From the NCBI RefSeq assembly GCF_040448675.1, contig NZ_CP159289.1, positions 3,696,001 to 3,760,000 of the forward strand: a DNA stretch of 64,000 nt, in the 5' to 3' direction. A model generated the notes under the pieces. That model was not told the origin of the DNA, did no database searches, and saw only the letters and a program-made list of their open reading frames with translations. Source of the DNA: Dyadobacter sp. 676 (GTDB lineage Bacteria; Bacteroidota; Bacteroidia; Cytophagales; Spirosomataceae). Below are positions 26,820-36,386 of the stretch, piece by piece. How positions within the stretch are numbered: the stretch's first letter is position 1; each line of letters opens with the position of its first letter. The translations under genes and the position numbers were made by a program.

Positions 26820-28577
26820 CTACTTTACCGAAATTACCTTGCTTGCTACTGATACCCCATTCTCATTAAACGCCTCGATCGCAAAATAATAAGGCACGCC
26901 TACATTCAATGCGCGTAGTTCAAAGGTATTGGGCTCGTCGTTCCAGAACTGGTAGGTCTGGTAAAGTTTGTCGGGAGCGATTCCCCATAGTACATTATAG
27001 CCAACCGCCCCGGGTACTTTTTCCCATTTCAGATCGGCGTTACGCGTGTCTTTCTGGCGTACGGCCGTGAAACCTGCGGGCGTTTCGGGGGCCTTCCCGA
27101 AGCCGTTTCCAAAAATTCTGAATTCACTGATCGCCAATACAGGCGACGCCACATAGACGTGCTCGTAACGCACATAGCGGGCACGGACGGGCGCGGGAAG
27201 CTCTATATAGGCACAGGGGCGGTCGCGTCTGGGGCCTTTGGTAAGATCGCTGACCAGATCCCATTTTTTGCCATCCTTCGATACCCAGATTTTGAACTGT
27301 GTGTAGACTTTTTCCGGTTTGTTGTCGAAAATATCCGATTTGTAATCGGAGTAATTGACTTGCACCGCTTTTACTTCCTGCTCCGCCTGTAAATCGATCG
27401 TCAACGTCTCGCCTGGCTTGTTTTGTTTTGCGGCCCAGAATGTCCGCGGATTTTCGTCGGTTATCTTTTGCACGGCCATACTATCCAGCGTCGACGAGGC
27501 GGTTGCGGGCTTTTTGTAGGATAGCAGCATCCAGCCGGTGAATAGCTCGTCGCCTTTGCCTGTCCAGGTCTTGGTGGGAAGTTTATGAGGAAAATCGCCG
27601 AAACGGGTGTTGGCGAACATTTGCCCATCTTTGTCGAAACCGGCCGGGAAGCGTACGATACGCCGCTCCATGGCCCAGTTCAGGCCAATCCAGGAGGTTC
27701 CGGTGTTCCAGTAGTTGCCGAAATTGTCCTGAAATGTGTTGCCATGCCCTGCACCGGTCGCGAAGCCGCCCGGTTTGTACGAAACGGGGTTGTAAGGCGC
27801 ATAGGTAAATGGCCCAAGCGGATCATCACCGACATAGGTCCCATTGGCATACACATTATACTCGGTACCCGGCGCGCCGTATTGCAGGTAGTATTTTCCT
27901 TTATGTTTCGTCATCCAGGCACCCTCCGTGAACGGCTTGAACGGATCGGAGTGGTTCGGCCCGAAGCGTTCCCAGCCATGCTCGTACTGGTTGAGCCACA
28001 ACATGGCCTGGTACTGTCCCTTGAATGCAAGCCGTTTGGAATAATCCAGCTCGGAACCGAAAATGGGGTAGACATTGGAAGAGCCCCAGTACATATACCA
28101 TTTATCGGTATCCGGGTCGTGGAACAATGCGGGGTCCCAGGGGCCTATGTCTTTGGGCAACCGTGGTGTCCAGCGGTTGTAGAACTCCCAAATGCCTTTC
28201 TCGGGCGCAACGGAGTAGAGTATCGGGCGTGATTCGAAGGTGGATTGGAACAAAAACAATGTATCGCGGACAGATACTGCCGCCGGCGCGCACATGTCCT
28301 CGAAAGGCCAGCGGTTGGCGGTGAGGTATTTCCAGTTCAGCATGTCTTTGGAATGCCAGTAACCGCCCGAAATGGTCACGAAAAGAAAGTACTCGCCTTT
28401 ATGGTTGATAATCACCGGATCGGCGCCGGAACGGTAGCTGATGTTTTCGTTGAGCTGCTCGAAATTGTATTTGTAATCGATGTCCATCGGATTACAATAG
28501 GTGGTTTGTGCGGATGCCACCAGCGAGTTCAGCAGGAGTATTATTCCAAAAAAAATCCGGATTGGGCTTAACGACAT
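26820..28577 (-). CDS. secreted GH43-like glycosidase with F5/8C and fibronectin III domains
   Basis: 585 residues. After a signal peptide (1-23, ending SLVASAQ) comes a five-bladed propeller of the GH43 type (about 25-310) with acidic residues in SGADPVI, PWDPALFHDP and GAPGTEYNVYANG. A discoidin/F5-8C-like domain follows (about 320-480, TASSTLDSMAVQKITDENPRTFW), then a fibronectin III-like domain (about 490-580). It should act on arabinose- or xylose-containing glycans outside the cytoplasm. The start at 28577 (MSLSPIRIFF) is chosen because it begins the signal peptide. It stands alone, away from both SusC/SusD pairs. Confidence 0.85.
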   Translation of the reverse strand: MSLSPIRIFFGIILLLNSLVASAQTTYCNPMDIDYKYNFEQLNENISYRSGADPVIINHKGEYFLFVTISGGYWHSKDMLNWKYLTANRWPFEDMCAPAAVSVRDTLFLFQSTFESRPILYSVAPEKGIWEFYNRWTPRLPKDIGPWDPALFHDPDTDKWYMYWGSSNVYPIFGSELDYSKRLAFKGQYQAMLWLNQYEHGWERFGPNHSDPFKPFTEGAWMTKHKGKYYLQYGAPGTEYNVYANGTYVGDDPLGPFTYAPYNPVSYKPGGFATGAGHGNTFQDNFGNYWNTGTSWIGLNWAMERRIVRFPAGFDKDGQMFANTRFGDFPHKLPTKTWTGKGDELFTGWMLLSYKKPATASSTLDSMAVQKITDENPRTFWAAKQNKPGETLTIDLQAEQEVKAVQVNYSDYKSDIFDNKPEKVYTQFKIWVSKDGKKWDLVSDLTKGPRRDRPCAYIELPAPVRARYVRYEHVYVASPVLAISEFRIFGNGFGKAPETPAGFTAVRQKDTRNADLKWEKVPGAVGYNVLWGIAPDKLYQTYQFWNDEPNTFELRALNVGVPYYFAIEAFNENGVSVASKVISVK

Positions 28578-28702
28578 GATTTTGTTGATGGTAGGGGTTT
28601 TGTTAATCCTGTAATCATGCAAAATTACCTGTTTTTGCCTTAATTATCTTTTCCTTCCGTAAAACCATCGCGTCTTTAAGGCGTTTTCAACCTGATAACC
28701 TT

Positions 28703-28710
28703 TACCTTTG
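28703..28710 (+). promoter_or_regulatory. Bacteroidota -7 box before tyrS
   Basis: TACCTTTG matches TAnnTTTG, 32 nt before the tyrS ATG. The -33 region is T-rich but lacks a clear TTG. Confidence 0.45.
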
Positions 28711-28742
28711 CGGTCGATTTGAAATAAGCAACAGTTTTTAGA

Positions 28743-30044
28743 ATGGCGATTGATTTTATAGAGGAACTGCGCTGGCGGGGCATGCTGCACGACATGATGC
28801 CGGGAACACATGAACAACTTCAGAAGGAGATGACATGCGGCTATATTGGCTTCGACCCCACGGCACCTTCGCTACACATCGGTAACCTGGCCACGATTAT
28901 GCTGCTGGTGCATTTCCAGCGTGCCGGCCATAAACCCATCGCGCTGGTAGGCGGTGCCACCGGGATGATCGGCGACCCTTCGTTCAAGGCAGCGGAGCGT
29001 TCATTCCTCGACGAGGAGACGTTGCGTATCAACCAGGAAGGTATCCGCAAGCAGCTGGAATCGTTCCTGGATTTCGATTCGGGCGAGAACTCCGCTGAAA
29101 TGGTGAACAATTACGACTGGTTTAAGGACATTGGCTTTTTGCAGTTCCTGCGCGATGCGGGCAAGTTTTTGAGCGTCAATTATATGATGTCCAAAGATTC
29201 GGTGAAAAAGCGTCTCGAAACCGGGATTTCATTTACCGAATTCTCGTACCAGCTTTTGCAGGGCTATGATTTTTACCATTTATATAAAACCAAAAACGTC
29301 CGGCTGCAAATGGGCGGCTCGGACCAATGGGGGAATATTACGACCGGTACTGAAATCATCCGCCGGAAGGAGGGCGACGAGGAAGGCTACTTTAAAGCGT
29401 ATGCATTGACCACTCCGCTCGTTACGAAAGCCGACGGTTCCAAATTCGGTAAAAGCGAGGGCGGGAATATCTGGCTTGATCCCGAGCGTACGTCGCCCTA
29501 CCAGTTCTACCAGTTCTGGCTCAACCAAAGCGACGAGGATATGCCGCGCTATCTGCGCGTATTCTCGTTGAAAGGCCGCGAGGAAATCGAGGCACTGGAG
29601 AAAAGCCACGCCGCCGAGCCACATTTGCGCATTATGCAAAAGGCCCTCGCATCCGAGTTGACGATCCGCATTCATTCACAAAAAGCATATGACCTGGTGC
29701 TGAAGGCATCCGAGGTTTTGTACGGTAAGGCGACGCTCGAGACGCTCCAAAGCATTGCGGAGGACGAGTTTGAGACGGTGTTCGACGGAGTGCCGCAAAC
29801 GGAAATCAGCCGCCGGGAATGGGACGAGTGCGCCAATATTACGGACCTGATTTCGACGGTGACCCGATCGGAAGTGTATACCTCCAAAGGCGAGGCGCGC
29901 CGGGCAATCCAGCAGAACGCCGTGAGTGTGAACAAATCGAAGGTAACTTCCGCCGAGCAGCCGTTGGGGGATTTCGCATTGCTGCAAAATAGGTTTCTGC
30001 TGATTTCGAAAGGGAAGAAGAACCATTTGATTAAGGTAATTTGA
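28743..30044 (+). CDS. tyrS: tyrosyl-tRNA synthetase
   Basis: 433 residues, class I synthetase. The HIGH motif reads HIGN (about 45-48) in PSLHIGNLA. The KMSKS-type loop reads KFGKS (about 234-238). The tyrosine-binding region (YDFYHLYK, MGGSDQWGNI) is present, and an S4 RNA-binding domain closes the C-terminus (EARRAIQQNAVSVNKSKV). It charges tRNA-Tyr with tyrosine in the cytoplasm. It is a lone gene with its own promoter box. Confidence 0.97.
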   Translation: MAIDFIEELRWRGMLHDMMPGTHEQLQKEMTCGYIGFDPTAPSLHIGNLATIMLLVHFQRAGHKPIALVGGATGMIGDPSFKAAERSFLDEETLRINQEGIRKQLESFLDFDSGENSAEMVNNYDWFKDIGFLQFLRDAGKFLSVNYMMSKDSVKKRLETGISFTEFSYQLLQGYDFYHLYKTKNVRLQMGGSDQWGNITTGTEIIRRKEGDEEGYFKAYALTTPLVTKADGSKFGKSEGGNIWLDPERTSPYQFYQFWLNQSDEDMPRYLRVFSLKGREEIEALEKSHAAEPHLRIMQKALASELTIRIHSQKAYDLVLKASEVLYGKATLETLQSIAEDEFETVFDGVPQTEISRREWDECANITDLISTVTRSEVYTSKGEARRAIQQNAVSVNKSKVTSAEQPLGDFALLQNRFLLISKGKKNHLIKVI

Positions 30045-30070
30045 TATTATTTGACAGGTTTAGCGGGGAA

Positions 30071-31291
30071 TTATGCTTTGTTAAGCCTGTCAAAACTGAA
30101 AATCGCGGCGTCTTTATTCTTTTTTCCGGCGATAAGATCCGTGATTATACCTGCGGCGATTATGCTGAAAAGAATGCCGTTCCCGCCAAATCCCAGCGCG
30201 AAATAAGTGTTGGGATGCTCCTTTACCCCACCGATAAAAGGAAGGCCGTCCTTCGTTTCGGCGAAGGTGCCGCACCAGGCATAATCGGTAACAAAAGGCA
30301 AATCCGGAAACATCCTGCGCGCAATCGTTTCCAGCTCTTTGGATTTGCGGTAAAGCAGCCTGTCCCTTTTGACGGCGCTTTGGAACATTTCGTCCTTGCC
30401 GCCGATCAGTACGCGGTGGTCCTCCGTAGTGCGGAGGTACAAATATGGCCGGGCGCTTTCCCAAAGCAGTGCATTCCGGTACCATAATTCCTTTCTTCCG
30501 GGAATCGGTTTGCTGACGATCGCATACGACGAATGCAGGCGCACGAAATTATGCGAAATCAGTTTCTGGGATTCGTAACCTGCGGCCACGATCAGCTTTT
30601 TTGTCCTGACAACGCTCCCATTGTCCAGGACGAGCGACACACCTTTGCGCTCATGTCGTATGTCGGTGATTTCGACGGTGTCGTATACACGTGCGCCCCT
30701 GGCTATGCACGCCTGGAAAAGTGCGTGCGCGAGCATGTAGGCGTCTACCTGCGCGGCATCGTGCGAGAGGACCGCTCCGCTTTTATGAATACCCGGAAAA
30801 TGTGAACGCAAAGTGGCGCGGTCCCACCATTCCACATCGATGCCTATCTTTCGCCGTATTTCAAATTCTTTTTCCAGCAGGGGTAAATCTTCCTTTTTGG
30901 AGGCATAGTATATGCTTTTTGCAAACGAGAAATCTGTTTTGGCACTCAGTGAATCCGCAATTGCACCTGCTTTGTGAATCGCTTCGACACAAAGCAAGTA
31001 GCTGCGCACGGCATGTTTTTCGCCGACGAGTCCTATTAAATCGGTCAGCATGGTATCGATCTCGTATTGGAGCAATGCCGTGGAACCGGAAGTGCTCCCC
31101 ATTCCGATGTGCCGTTTTTCCAGGACAACTACCGGAAAACCGGCTTGTGTGAGGTACCAGGCCAGCAATGCGCCGGTAATGCCGCCGCCCATGATCACGA
31201 TTTCCGCTTTTAGGTTCTCTGACAAAGCGGGGTAAGCATGCAATGCCCCGTTTTTATAAAACCAATGAGGCTGGCCACTGAGGAGATCCAT
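30071..31291 (-). CDS. FAD-dependent oxidoreductase of the DAO (glycine/D-amino acid oxidase) family
   Basis: 406 residues. The N-terminal Rossmann motif is VIMGGGITGALLAWYL (about 32-47), followed by VVLEKRHIGMGSTSGSTALLQYE. The C-terminus has the second FAD-binding region with GLPFIGG and ALGFGGNGILFS. No signal peptide or membrane segment is seen. It would oxidise an amine or amino acid; the substrate cannot be named. It is a single gene, divergent from the nucleotidyltransferase relic. Confidence 0.85.
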   Translation of the reverse strand: MDLLSGQPHWFYKNGALHAYPALSENLKAEIVIMGGGITGALLAWYLTQAGFPVVVLEKRHIGMGSTSGSTALLQYEIDTMLTDLIGLVGEKHAVRSYLLCVEAIHKAGAIADSLSAKTDFSFAKSIYYASKKEDLPLLEKEFEIRRKIGIDVEWWDRATLRSHFPGIHKSGAVLSHDAAQVDAYMLAHALFQACIARGARVYDTVEITDIRHERKGVSLVLDNGSVVRTKKLIVAAGYESQKLISHNFVRLHSSYAIVSKPIPGRKELWYRNALLWESARPYLYLRTTEDHRVLIGGKDEMFQSAVKRDRLLYRKSKELETIARRMFPDLPFVTDYAWCGTFAETKDGLPFIGGVKEHPNTYFALGFGGNGILFSIIAAGIITDLIAGKKNKDAAIFSFDRLNKA

Positions 31292-31378
31292 CGCGAGTTT
31301 AAGCTGGTTTGATGAATTGGATGGTTAAAATTCTGTACACCGGTCTGAGCTTCATCTTTAATATCATATATTTAATAC

Positions 31379-31779
31379 ATGATAATTAAATCGGCAATAT
31401 TCGGAGAAGCAAATGCCAGGGAAAAGGCATATTGGCGATCAAAAACGCCACAAGAGCGTTTAGATGCCGCTTTGCAGCTCATCCTGCGTGCCAGGGCAAT
31501 TTACAATGCCAACCCGCTCAATCCGCCATTAAATCATGGAAAAGGAATATTTAATCTGATACGCCTATTGAACGAGGAAAACATTGAATATGTCGTATTG
31601 GGAGGGCATGCGGTGATAGCGCATGGCTACTTGCGGACTACCGGCGACGTCGACATTTTTGTGAATCCTACCGACGAGAATGCTGAGAAATTATTGAAAG
31701 TAATGTTCAGACATGGCTACACAAAAGAGCGGCAGGCCGCCCACAGGATTTGCGCGACCTGGAAAACCTTCTCGATTAA
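31379..31779 (+). pseudogene. nucleotidyltransferase-like gene with an internal deletion
   Basis: The N-terminal part (to about 31720) has a nucleotidyltransferase core seen in small solitary proteins: EYVVLGGHAVIAHGYLRTTGDVDIFVNPT. The usual C-terminal end, KRAAGRPQDLRDLENLLD, is also present but in another frame, ending at 31779. The stretch of about 60-80 residues normally between them is missing. An internal deletion that also shifted the frame, near 31720-31727, best explains this. The frame that stays open to 31849 has lost the family C-terminus. The gene is therefore a relic; unlike the homopolymer cases, a sequencing error would not explain it. Confidence 0.75.
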
Positions 31780-31780
31780 A

Positions 31781-32596
31781 TCAGCCCTTTCCCGAAAAAG
31801 TATTCAGAACCGGTGCGGCCGTGGGGTTGTATTGGTACGATTGCCATGAATGGTCATTGTAGATTTCCACGATACGGTAGCCCTTGTAAGCCGTGCCCCA
31901 ATTGCCGCCGAAATGGCCGTCGAAGAAATAGGGCTTTTTTCCGTAGATCTTCGTGCTGTCCTGATCGTGGTCGTGCCCGTTGAAAATGGCTTTCACATTC
32001 GGGGTGTTTTCTAAAAGCTCGATTACTTCCTTACAGTCGATGCCGTTTACAGTCCATTTGGCCGGCGTGATGTGCAGGAATACGAAAATGCCTTTTTTAT
32101 CCTTGTATTTGGCGAGTTCCGTGCGCAGCCAGGCTACATCGGGACACACATATTCGCCTTTCTCATTTGACGTATCGCCCACCACGAATGCATATTCGCC
32201 CTTCGCAAAGCTGTGATTGGTCGGGTAACCCCAAGTGCTTTGCCACACGTCGAGCCCTACTTTATCGTGGTTGCCCCGGCTTACGTAATAAGGCACGCTG
32301 AGGTTCGAGATCGTGTTTTTGAAATCGTACAGCAAAGTGGGATCGTCGTGGATAAGATCGCCGTTGAGAAACAGAAAATCTACACCCTTTTGCAGTTTCT
32401 CGCGATTTACCCAACTCACCAGATCCGAATGGAAGGTCTTGAATTCTGTGCCGGGCTGTCCGTAATGCCCGTCCGACGCGACGATGAACCGCAATGCGAT
32501 ATTCGCGGCAGGCTGCGTTTTGGCCGTTTCGGACAAGTAGGGAATTCCGGATAATGCAGGTAGAAGTTTTAAAAAAGACCGACGCTGGAAAGTCAT
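31781..32596 (-). CDS. calcineurin-type metallophosphoesterase, exported
   Basis: 271 residues. The N-terminus MTFQRRSFLKLLPAL looks like a twin-arginine signal. The metal motifs occur in order: DGHYG, NGDLIHDD, RGNHD and GHDHDQD. Together they define a metallophosphoesterase, probably periplasmic. The substrate is unknown. It ends 2 bp from the nucleotidyltransferase relic that converges on it. Confidence 0.88.
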   Translation of the reverse strand: MTFQRRSFLKLLPALSGIPYLSETAKTQPAANIALRFIVASDGHYGQPGTEFKTFHSDLVSWVNREKLQKGVDFLFLNGDLIHDDPTLLYDFKNTISNLSVPYYVSRGNHDKVGLDVWQSTWGYPTNHSFAKGEYAFVVGDTSNEKGEYVCPDVAWLRTELAKYKDKKGIFVFLHITPAKWTVNGIDCKEVIELLENTPNVKAIFNGHDHDQDSTKIYGKKPYFFDGHFGGNWGTAYKGYRIVEIYNDHSWQSYQYNPTAAPVLNTFSGKG

Positions 32597-32719
32597 AAGT
32601 TAATGGGTTTGGATGAACGGGAACAGGGGTTTCTTGTTATTTCAAAAATAGTTATTCATCCGTGATATTTTCCTTAATCTTGCACGTTGTTAAGAATAAT
32701 TTAATAAAAAACGGAATAT

Positions 32720-33172
32720 ATGGACCGGCTGATTCTGCAAAAAGCGGCTTCGTATTGTGCCTATCAGGAACGGACGCAGGATGAGGTGAAGCAACGTCTG
32801 AAAAAATGGAACGTGTGGGGCGATGAAGCCGATGAGATCATTGCCGAGCTGATTTCCATGAACTATCTGAGTGAGGAACGGTTTGCGAAAACATATGCCG
32901 GAGGCAAGTTCAGGGTCAAAAACTGGGGGCGTATGAAAATCCGGCAGGAGCTAAACCGCCGCGGACTGGGCGCATACAGTATCGAAAAGGGAATGGACGA
33001 AATCGGTGACGAGGATTACATTACCGGGTTACGGGAGCTTCTGGCAAAAAAGAAAGCCTTGCTTTCGAAAACAGAAACGGATACATTCAGATTAAAACAA
33101 AAACTGGTAAGGTTCGCGCTCGGAAAAGGGTATGAGAGCGAATTGGTGTGGAAGGAGTTGGGGGAACTATGA
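32720..33172 (+). CDS. recX: RecX-family regulatory protein
   Basis: 150 residues with the three helical repeats of RecX: YCAYQERTQDEVKQRLKKW, then NYLSEERFAKTYAGGKFRVKNWGRMKIRQEL, then FALGKGYESELVWKEL. RecX binds RecA filaments and limits recombination. recA is not in this window. The gene is alone and converges with nrdB across a hairpin. Confidence 0.88.
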   Translation: MDRLILQKAASYCAYQERTQDEVKQRLKKWNVWGDEADEIIAELISMNYLSEERFAKTYAGGKFRVKNWGRMKIRQELNRRGLGAYSIEKGMDEIGDEDYITGLRELLAKKKALLSKTETDTFRLKQKLVRFALGKGYESELVWKELGEL

Positions 33173-33176
33173 GGGG

Positions 33177-33246
33177 TGTCGCCCCCCGAGCAAAGTCGAA
33201 GGGTAATTGCGTAGCGCAAGTGCTTCAACTCCGCCCCGGGGCGACA
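33177..33246. repeat. 70-nt palindromic element, possible dispersed repeat and terminator
   Basis: Nested inverted repeats: outer arms TGTCGCCCC (33177-33185) and GGGGCGACA (33238-33246); a middle pair GTCGAAG/CTTCAAC with one mismatch; and an inner hairpin TTGCG/CGCAA (33207-33219) with a 3-nt loop. It lies between the converging recX and nrdB genes. The motif GAGCAAAGTCGAAGGG resembles dispersed palindromes seen in many bacterial genomes. Copy number cannot be judged from one window. Confidence 0.6.
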
Positions 33247-33251
33247 AACCG

Positions 33252-34247
33252 TTAGAAATCAGAATCGAACGAAATCTTATGCGCGGATTCTTTGTCCTTT
33301 ACACCACTCATGACGCCTGCTTTCTGATATTCTCCCACGCGTTTCTCGAAGAAGTTGGTTTTGCCGGGAAGCGAAATCAGCTCCATGAAATCGAATGGGT
33401 TAGCTGAACCGAACTGTTTCGGGCAGCCAAGCCTTTCGAGCCAGAAATCGGCGATGTATTCGATGTATTGTTTCATCAGGTCGGCATTCATACCGATCAG
33501 CGACACCGGAAGCGCCTCGCTCACGAATTCTTTTTCGATGGCCACGGCGTCGAGCATAATTTCGATCACGCGCTCTTTCGGAAGTTGATTCACGATATGC
33601 TTGGTATAAAGCAGGCATGCGAATTCGCAATGCAAGCCCTCATCGCGGGAGATCAGCTCATTCGAGAACGAGAGCCCGGGCATGAGGCCGCGTTTTTTCA
33701 GCCAGAAGATCGAGCAGAAGGACCCGGAGAAGAAAATCCCTTCCACCGCCGCAAACGCGATGATGCGCTCGGCAAAAACGGGACTGTTGATCCACCTCAA
33801 GGCCCATTCGGCCTTCTTCTGCACGCAGGGAATGGTTTCTATCGCGCGCAGCAGCCTGTCCTTTTCAATCGGGTCCTTGATATAAGTATCGATCAGCAGC
33901 GAATAGGTTTCGGAATGGATGTTTTCCATCGCCACCTGGAAGCCGTAGAAGCATTTAGCTTCCGCATATTGCACTTCACTAAGAAAGTTAACCGCCAGGT
34001 TTTCGTTGACGATGCCGTCGGATGCCGCGAAGAATGCCAGTACGTGGGAAATAAAATGCCTTTCACCGTCATTGAGGTTTTCCCAATCCTTCATATCCTG
34101 CGACAGGTCGATTTCCTCGGCTGTCCAGAAAGAAGCTTCATGGCGTTTGTACATTTCCCATATGTCGGAATGTTTGATGGGGAACAAAACAAACCGCAAT
34201 GGATCTTCGATCAGCAAGGGCTCCTGTCTGGTAAGTTCTTGTGACAT
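33252..34247 (-). CDS. nrdB: ribonucleotide reductase, beta subunit
   Basis: 331 residues, class I ribonucleotide reductase small subunit. The diiron ligands lie in the usual helices: E in [16 protein letters not shown] and H in ENIHSETY, and later EGIFFSGSF and RDEGLHCEF. With NrdA it reduces ribonucleotides to deoxyribonucleotides. The partner gene begins at 62515, about 28 kb away on the other strand, so the two are not in one operon. A good promoter is seen upstream. Confidence 0.95.
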   Translation of the reverse strand: MSQELTRQEPLLIEDPLRFVLFPIKHSDIWEMYKRHEASFWTAEEIDLSQDMKDWENLNDGERHFISHVLAFFAASDGIVNENLAVNFLSEVQYAEAKCFYGFQVAMENIHSETYSLLIDTYIKDPIEKDRLLRAIETIPCVQKKAEWALRWINSPVFAERIIAFAAVEGIFFSGSFCSIFWLKKRGLMPGLSFSNELISRDEGLHCEFACLLYTKHIVNQLPKERVIEIMLDAVAIEKEFVSEALPVSLIGMNADLMKQYIEYIADFWLERLGCPKQFGSANPFDFMELISLPGKTNFFEKRVGEYQKAGVMSGVKDKESAHKISFDSDF

Positions 34248-34330
34248 AGTTAACTTGAGTATTTTACGGGGATCTGAATGATATAACGTTAGTACTTGCC
34301 GATGGCTTTGAAGGCCGGGACGGAAGAAAA

Positions 34331-34360
34331 CAAAGCTACATGCTTTGGGCTAGAATTCAA
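34331..34360 (-). promoter_or_regulatory. Bacteroidota promoter of nrdB
   Basis: On the coding strand, TTG (34360-34358), 19 nt, then TAGCTTTG (34338-34331) match the -33 and -7 elements with the expected spacing. The -7 box ends 83 nt before the ATG. No NrdR box is recognised. Confidence 0.6.
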
Positions 34361-34521
34361 ATAAAGTTGAGGGTTGCGGCTGTCGAAAAAAGACGATGAT
34401 TTTGTCCGTTAGGTAATTATAGTCGGTGAGCGAACGGCGATCCGGGTATAATAGGGCGGAGGTGTTTCTTTGGCTGACTACCCCGAGAATATTTCATTCG
34501 TATCTTGTAAAATCAGCGCTT

Positions 34522-35316
34522 ATGCCCGCCACCGGCCCGAGTAGGTACCTCAATTTGTTTCGTAACATCGGCAATCCGTTGGAATACGTCCTGGACAAGC
34601 TTTATGCCCGTAGCAGAACGCTACATTTTGTTACGAAACCCAACAAGCTGGATTTTGAAGTCCCGGCGAGCCTCTTTCAGGTGTTCAAGGAAATATTCAT
34701 GGCCGATGTGTACAACATCCGGGGCCTGAAAAGCGTACTGCCTGACGACGCTCTTGTGATCGATGTCGGGGCGAACGCCGGTTTTTTTGATATATTGCTT
34801 TTATCTAAGATAAAGAATGCCCAAATTTATGCGTATGAGCCGCTGAGCAGTAATGTCGAACGAATGCGTTCCATAGCCTCCTCCAATCGCATATTTGATA
34901 AAAGCGTGATCATCAATCCCTTTGCCGTGACCGGCGCGGCGTGCGAAATGTTACGGATATACGCACAGGACACGGAGGATAATCAGGTCGTCGCTTCTTC
35001 GTTAAAGGAATTTAATAATGACAATACAAAAGAGCTGTGGGTCCCGGCGATTTCTTTGTCGGAAATCATGGCCGGAATGCCACGGGAAAAAATCGATTTA
35101 TTGAAAATGGATTGTGAGGGAAGCGAGTATGAAATTATCTTAAATACGCCGCCAGATATGATTCGTAGGATAGAAACCATGCGGATTGAAGTACATCATG
35201 TTGACAATCAATATAATGTCCGGAAGCTTGGCCGATATCTTTGCGAATTGGGATACGATGTGAATTATAGTCCCATAAATGGTTTTTGTTATGCCCTGGA
35301 AGCGTACAAAAAATGA
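34522..35316 (+). CDS. FkbM-family methyltransferase
   Basis: 264 residues. The SAM-binding motif is VIDVGANAGFFDILLLSK (about 75-92), with the acidic end of strand 2 in YAYEPLSSNVERM, and IDLLKMDCEGSEYEI further on, typical of FkbM. It would O-methylate a sugar or similar group. Start 34522 (ATG) is preferred over the GTG at 34426. The stop overlaps the ATG of the glycosyltransferase (ATGA), so the two are cotranscribed and may build a surface glycan together. Confidence 0.85.
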   Translation: MPATGPSRYLNLFRNIGNPLEYVLDKLYARSRTLHFVTKPNKLDFEVPASLFQVFKEIFMADVYNIRGLKSVLPDDALVIDVGANAGFFDILLLSKIKNAQIYAYEPLSSNVERMRSIASSNRIFDKSVIINPFAVTGAACEMLRIYAQDTEDNQVVASSLKEFNNDNTKELWVPAISLSEIMAGMPREKIDLLKMDCEGSEYEIILNTPPDMIRRIETMRIEVHHVDNQYNVRKLGRYLCELGYDVNYSPINGFCYALEAYKK

Positions 35317-36386
35317 ATGGTCAGTTTATGTTAAAAAGGGTTCTGATTGATTGTGAAAGAATGAGGCATCCTCATACCGGGCTTTATCATTATTGTTTTC
35401 AACTCGGAAATTCAATTCTGAAAAATGCCGGCGAAGATCAGGAAAAAATTGCCTTCTATTTACCTAACTCGGCGGAGCATGTTTTTGGGGAGAAGGCCAA
35501 TTACGTATCCCAGCATTTTATTCATAAACTGTTTTTTCCCGATACAAAATCGGTCGATATCTGGCATTGCACGTATCAGGGATCAAAATATTATCCCTTC
35601 GGAAAAAAAGTTTCCGTGGTTTTGACGGTTCATGACCTTAATTTTCTTTATGACGGCGGCAGGTCCGAAAAACGTATCAACAGATATCTGAACAAGTTGC
35701 AGCAAAAAATAGACAGGGCAGATCACATCGTTGCCATTTCATTTTTTGTTCTGGAAGATTTGAAACGGCACCTAAACCTGGGAGAGAAACCCACGTCGGT
35801 GATCTATAATGGCTGTAATATTGACGAAAGCGGTGTGATAACCCCGCCGGAACGGGCCATCGAACAACCGTTCCTTTTTACGATCGGTACGATAGCCGGG
35901 AAAAAGAACTTTCACGTGTTGCCCGCATTATTGAAGGACAATGACTTTCGACTCGTTATTGCCGGCGTTGAAACTAGCCAGGAATATAAGAAGATAATAA
36001 TTAGGGAAGCGCAAAAAAATAACGTGCTGGACAGGGTTATTTTCACGGGACCTGTATCGGAAAATGACAAGAAATGGTACCTCAGTAACTGTACGGCCTT
36101 TGTTTTTCCGTCCATTGCGGAAGGCTTCGGGTTACCTGTAATCGAAGCGATGTATTACGGGAAACCGGTGATTTTGTCGCGCTGTACGTCGTTGCCGGAA
36201 ATCGGGGGGGATTGCGCTTATTATTTCGATAGTTTCGAGCCGGATCACATGCGCCGCGTCCTGAAAGAAAGCCTCGAACACTATAACCAAACAAAACCCA
36301 GGGAAAGAATCCAAGAGCGGGCAAGATTCTTTTCCTGGGACAGGGCAGCTTCCGAATATCTGACGTTATATCGTAGCCTGGTTTAA
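35313..36386 (+). CDS. glycosyltransferase family 4
   Basis: 357 residues, GT-B fold. The C-terminal half has TIGTIAGKKNFHVLPALL, FTGPVSENDKKWYLSNC and the E-x7-E motif SIAEGFGLPVIEAMYYGKP, all typical of GT4 glycosyltransferases. It transfers a nucleotide-linked sugar, probably to a cell-surface glycan. The start at 35313 overlaps the FkbM stop. The 3' end overlaps the converging GT2 gene by 4 bp. Codons are more AT-rich than those of the flanking housekeeping genes, as is usual for surface-glycan genes. Confidence 0.88.
   Translation: MNGQFMLKRVLIDCERMRHPHTGLYHYCFQLGNSILKNAGEDQEKIAFYLPNSAEHVFGEKANYVSQHFIHKLFFPDTKSVDIWHCTYQGSKYYPFGKKVSVVLTVHDLNFLYDGGRSEKRINRYLNKLQQKIDRADHIVAISFFVLEDLKRHLNLGEKPTSVIYNGCNIDESGVITPPERAIEQPFLFTIGTIAGKKNFHVLPALLKDNDFRLVIAGVETSQEYKKIIIREAQKNNVLDRVIFTGPVSENDKKWYLSNCTAFVFPSIAEGFGLPVIEAMYYGKPVILSRCTSLPEIGGDCAYYFDSFEPDHMRRVLKESLEHYNQTKPRERIQERARFFSWDRAASEYLTLYRSLV

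Noticed and set aside
34426..34521. GTG start for the FkbM gene at 34426
   Set aside because: It adds 32 residues not typical of the family; the ATG at 34522 fits better.
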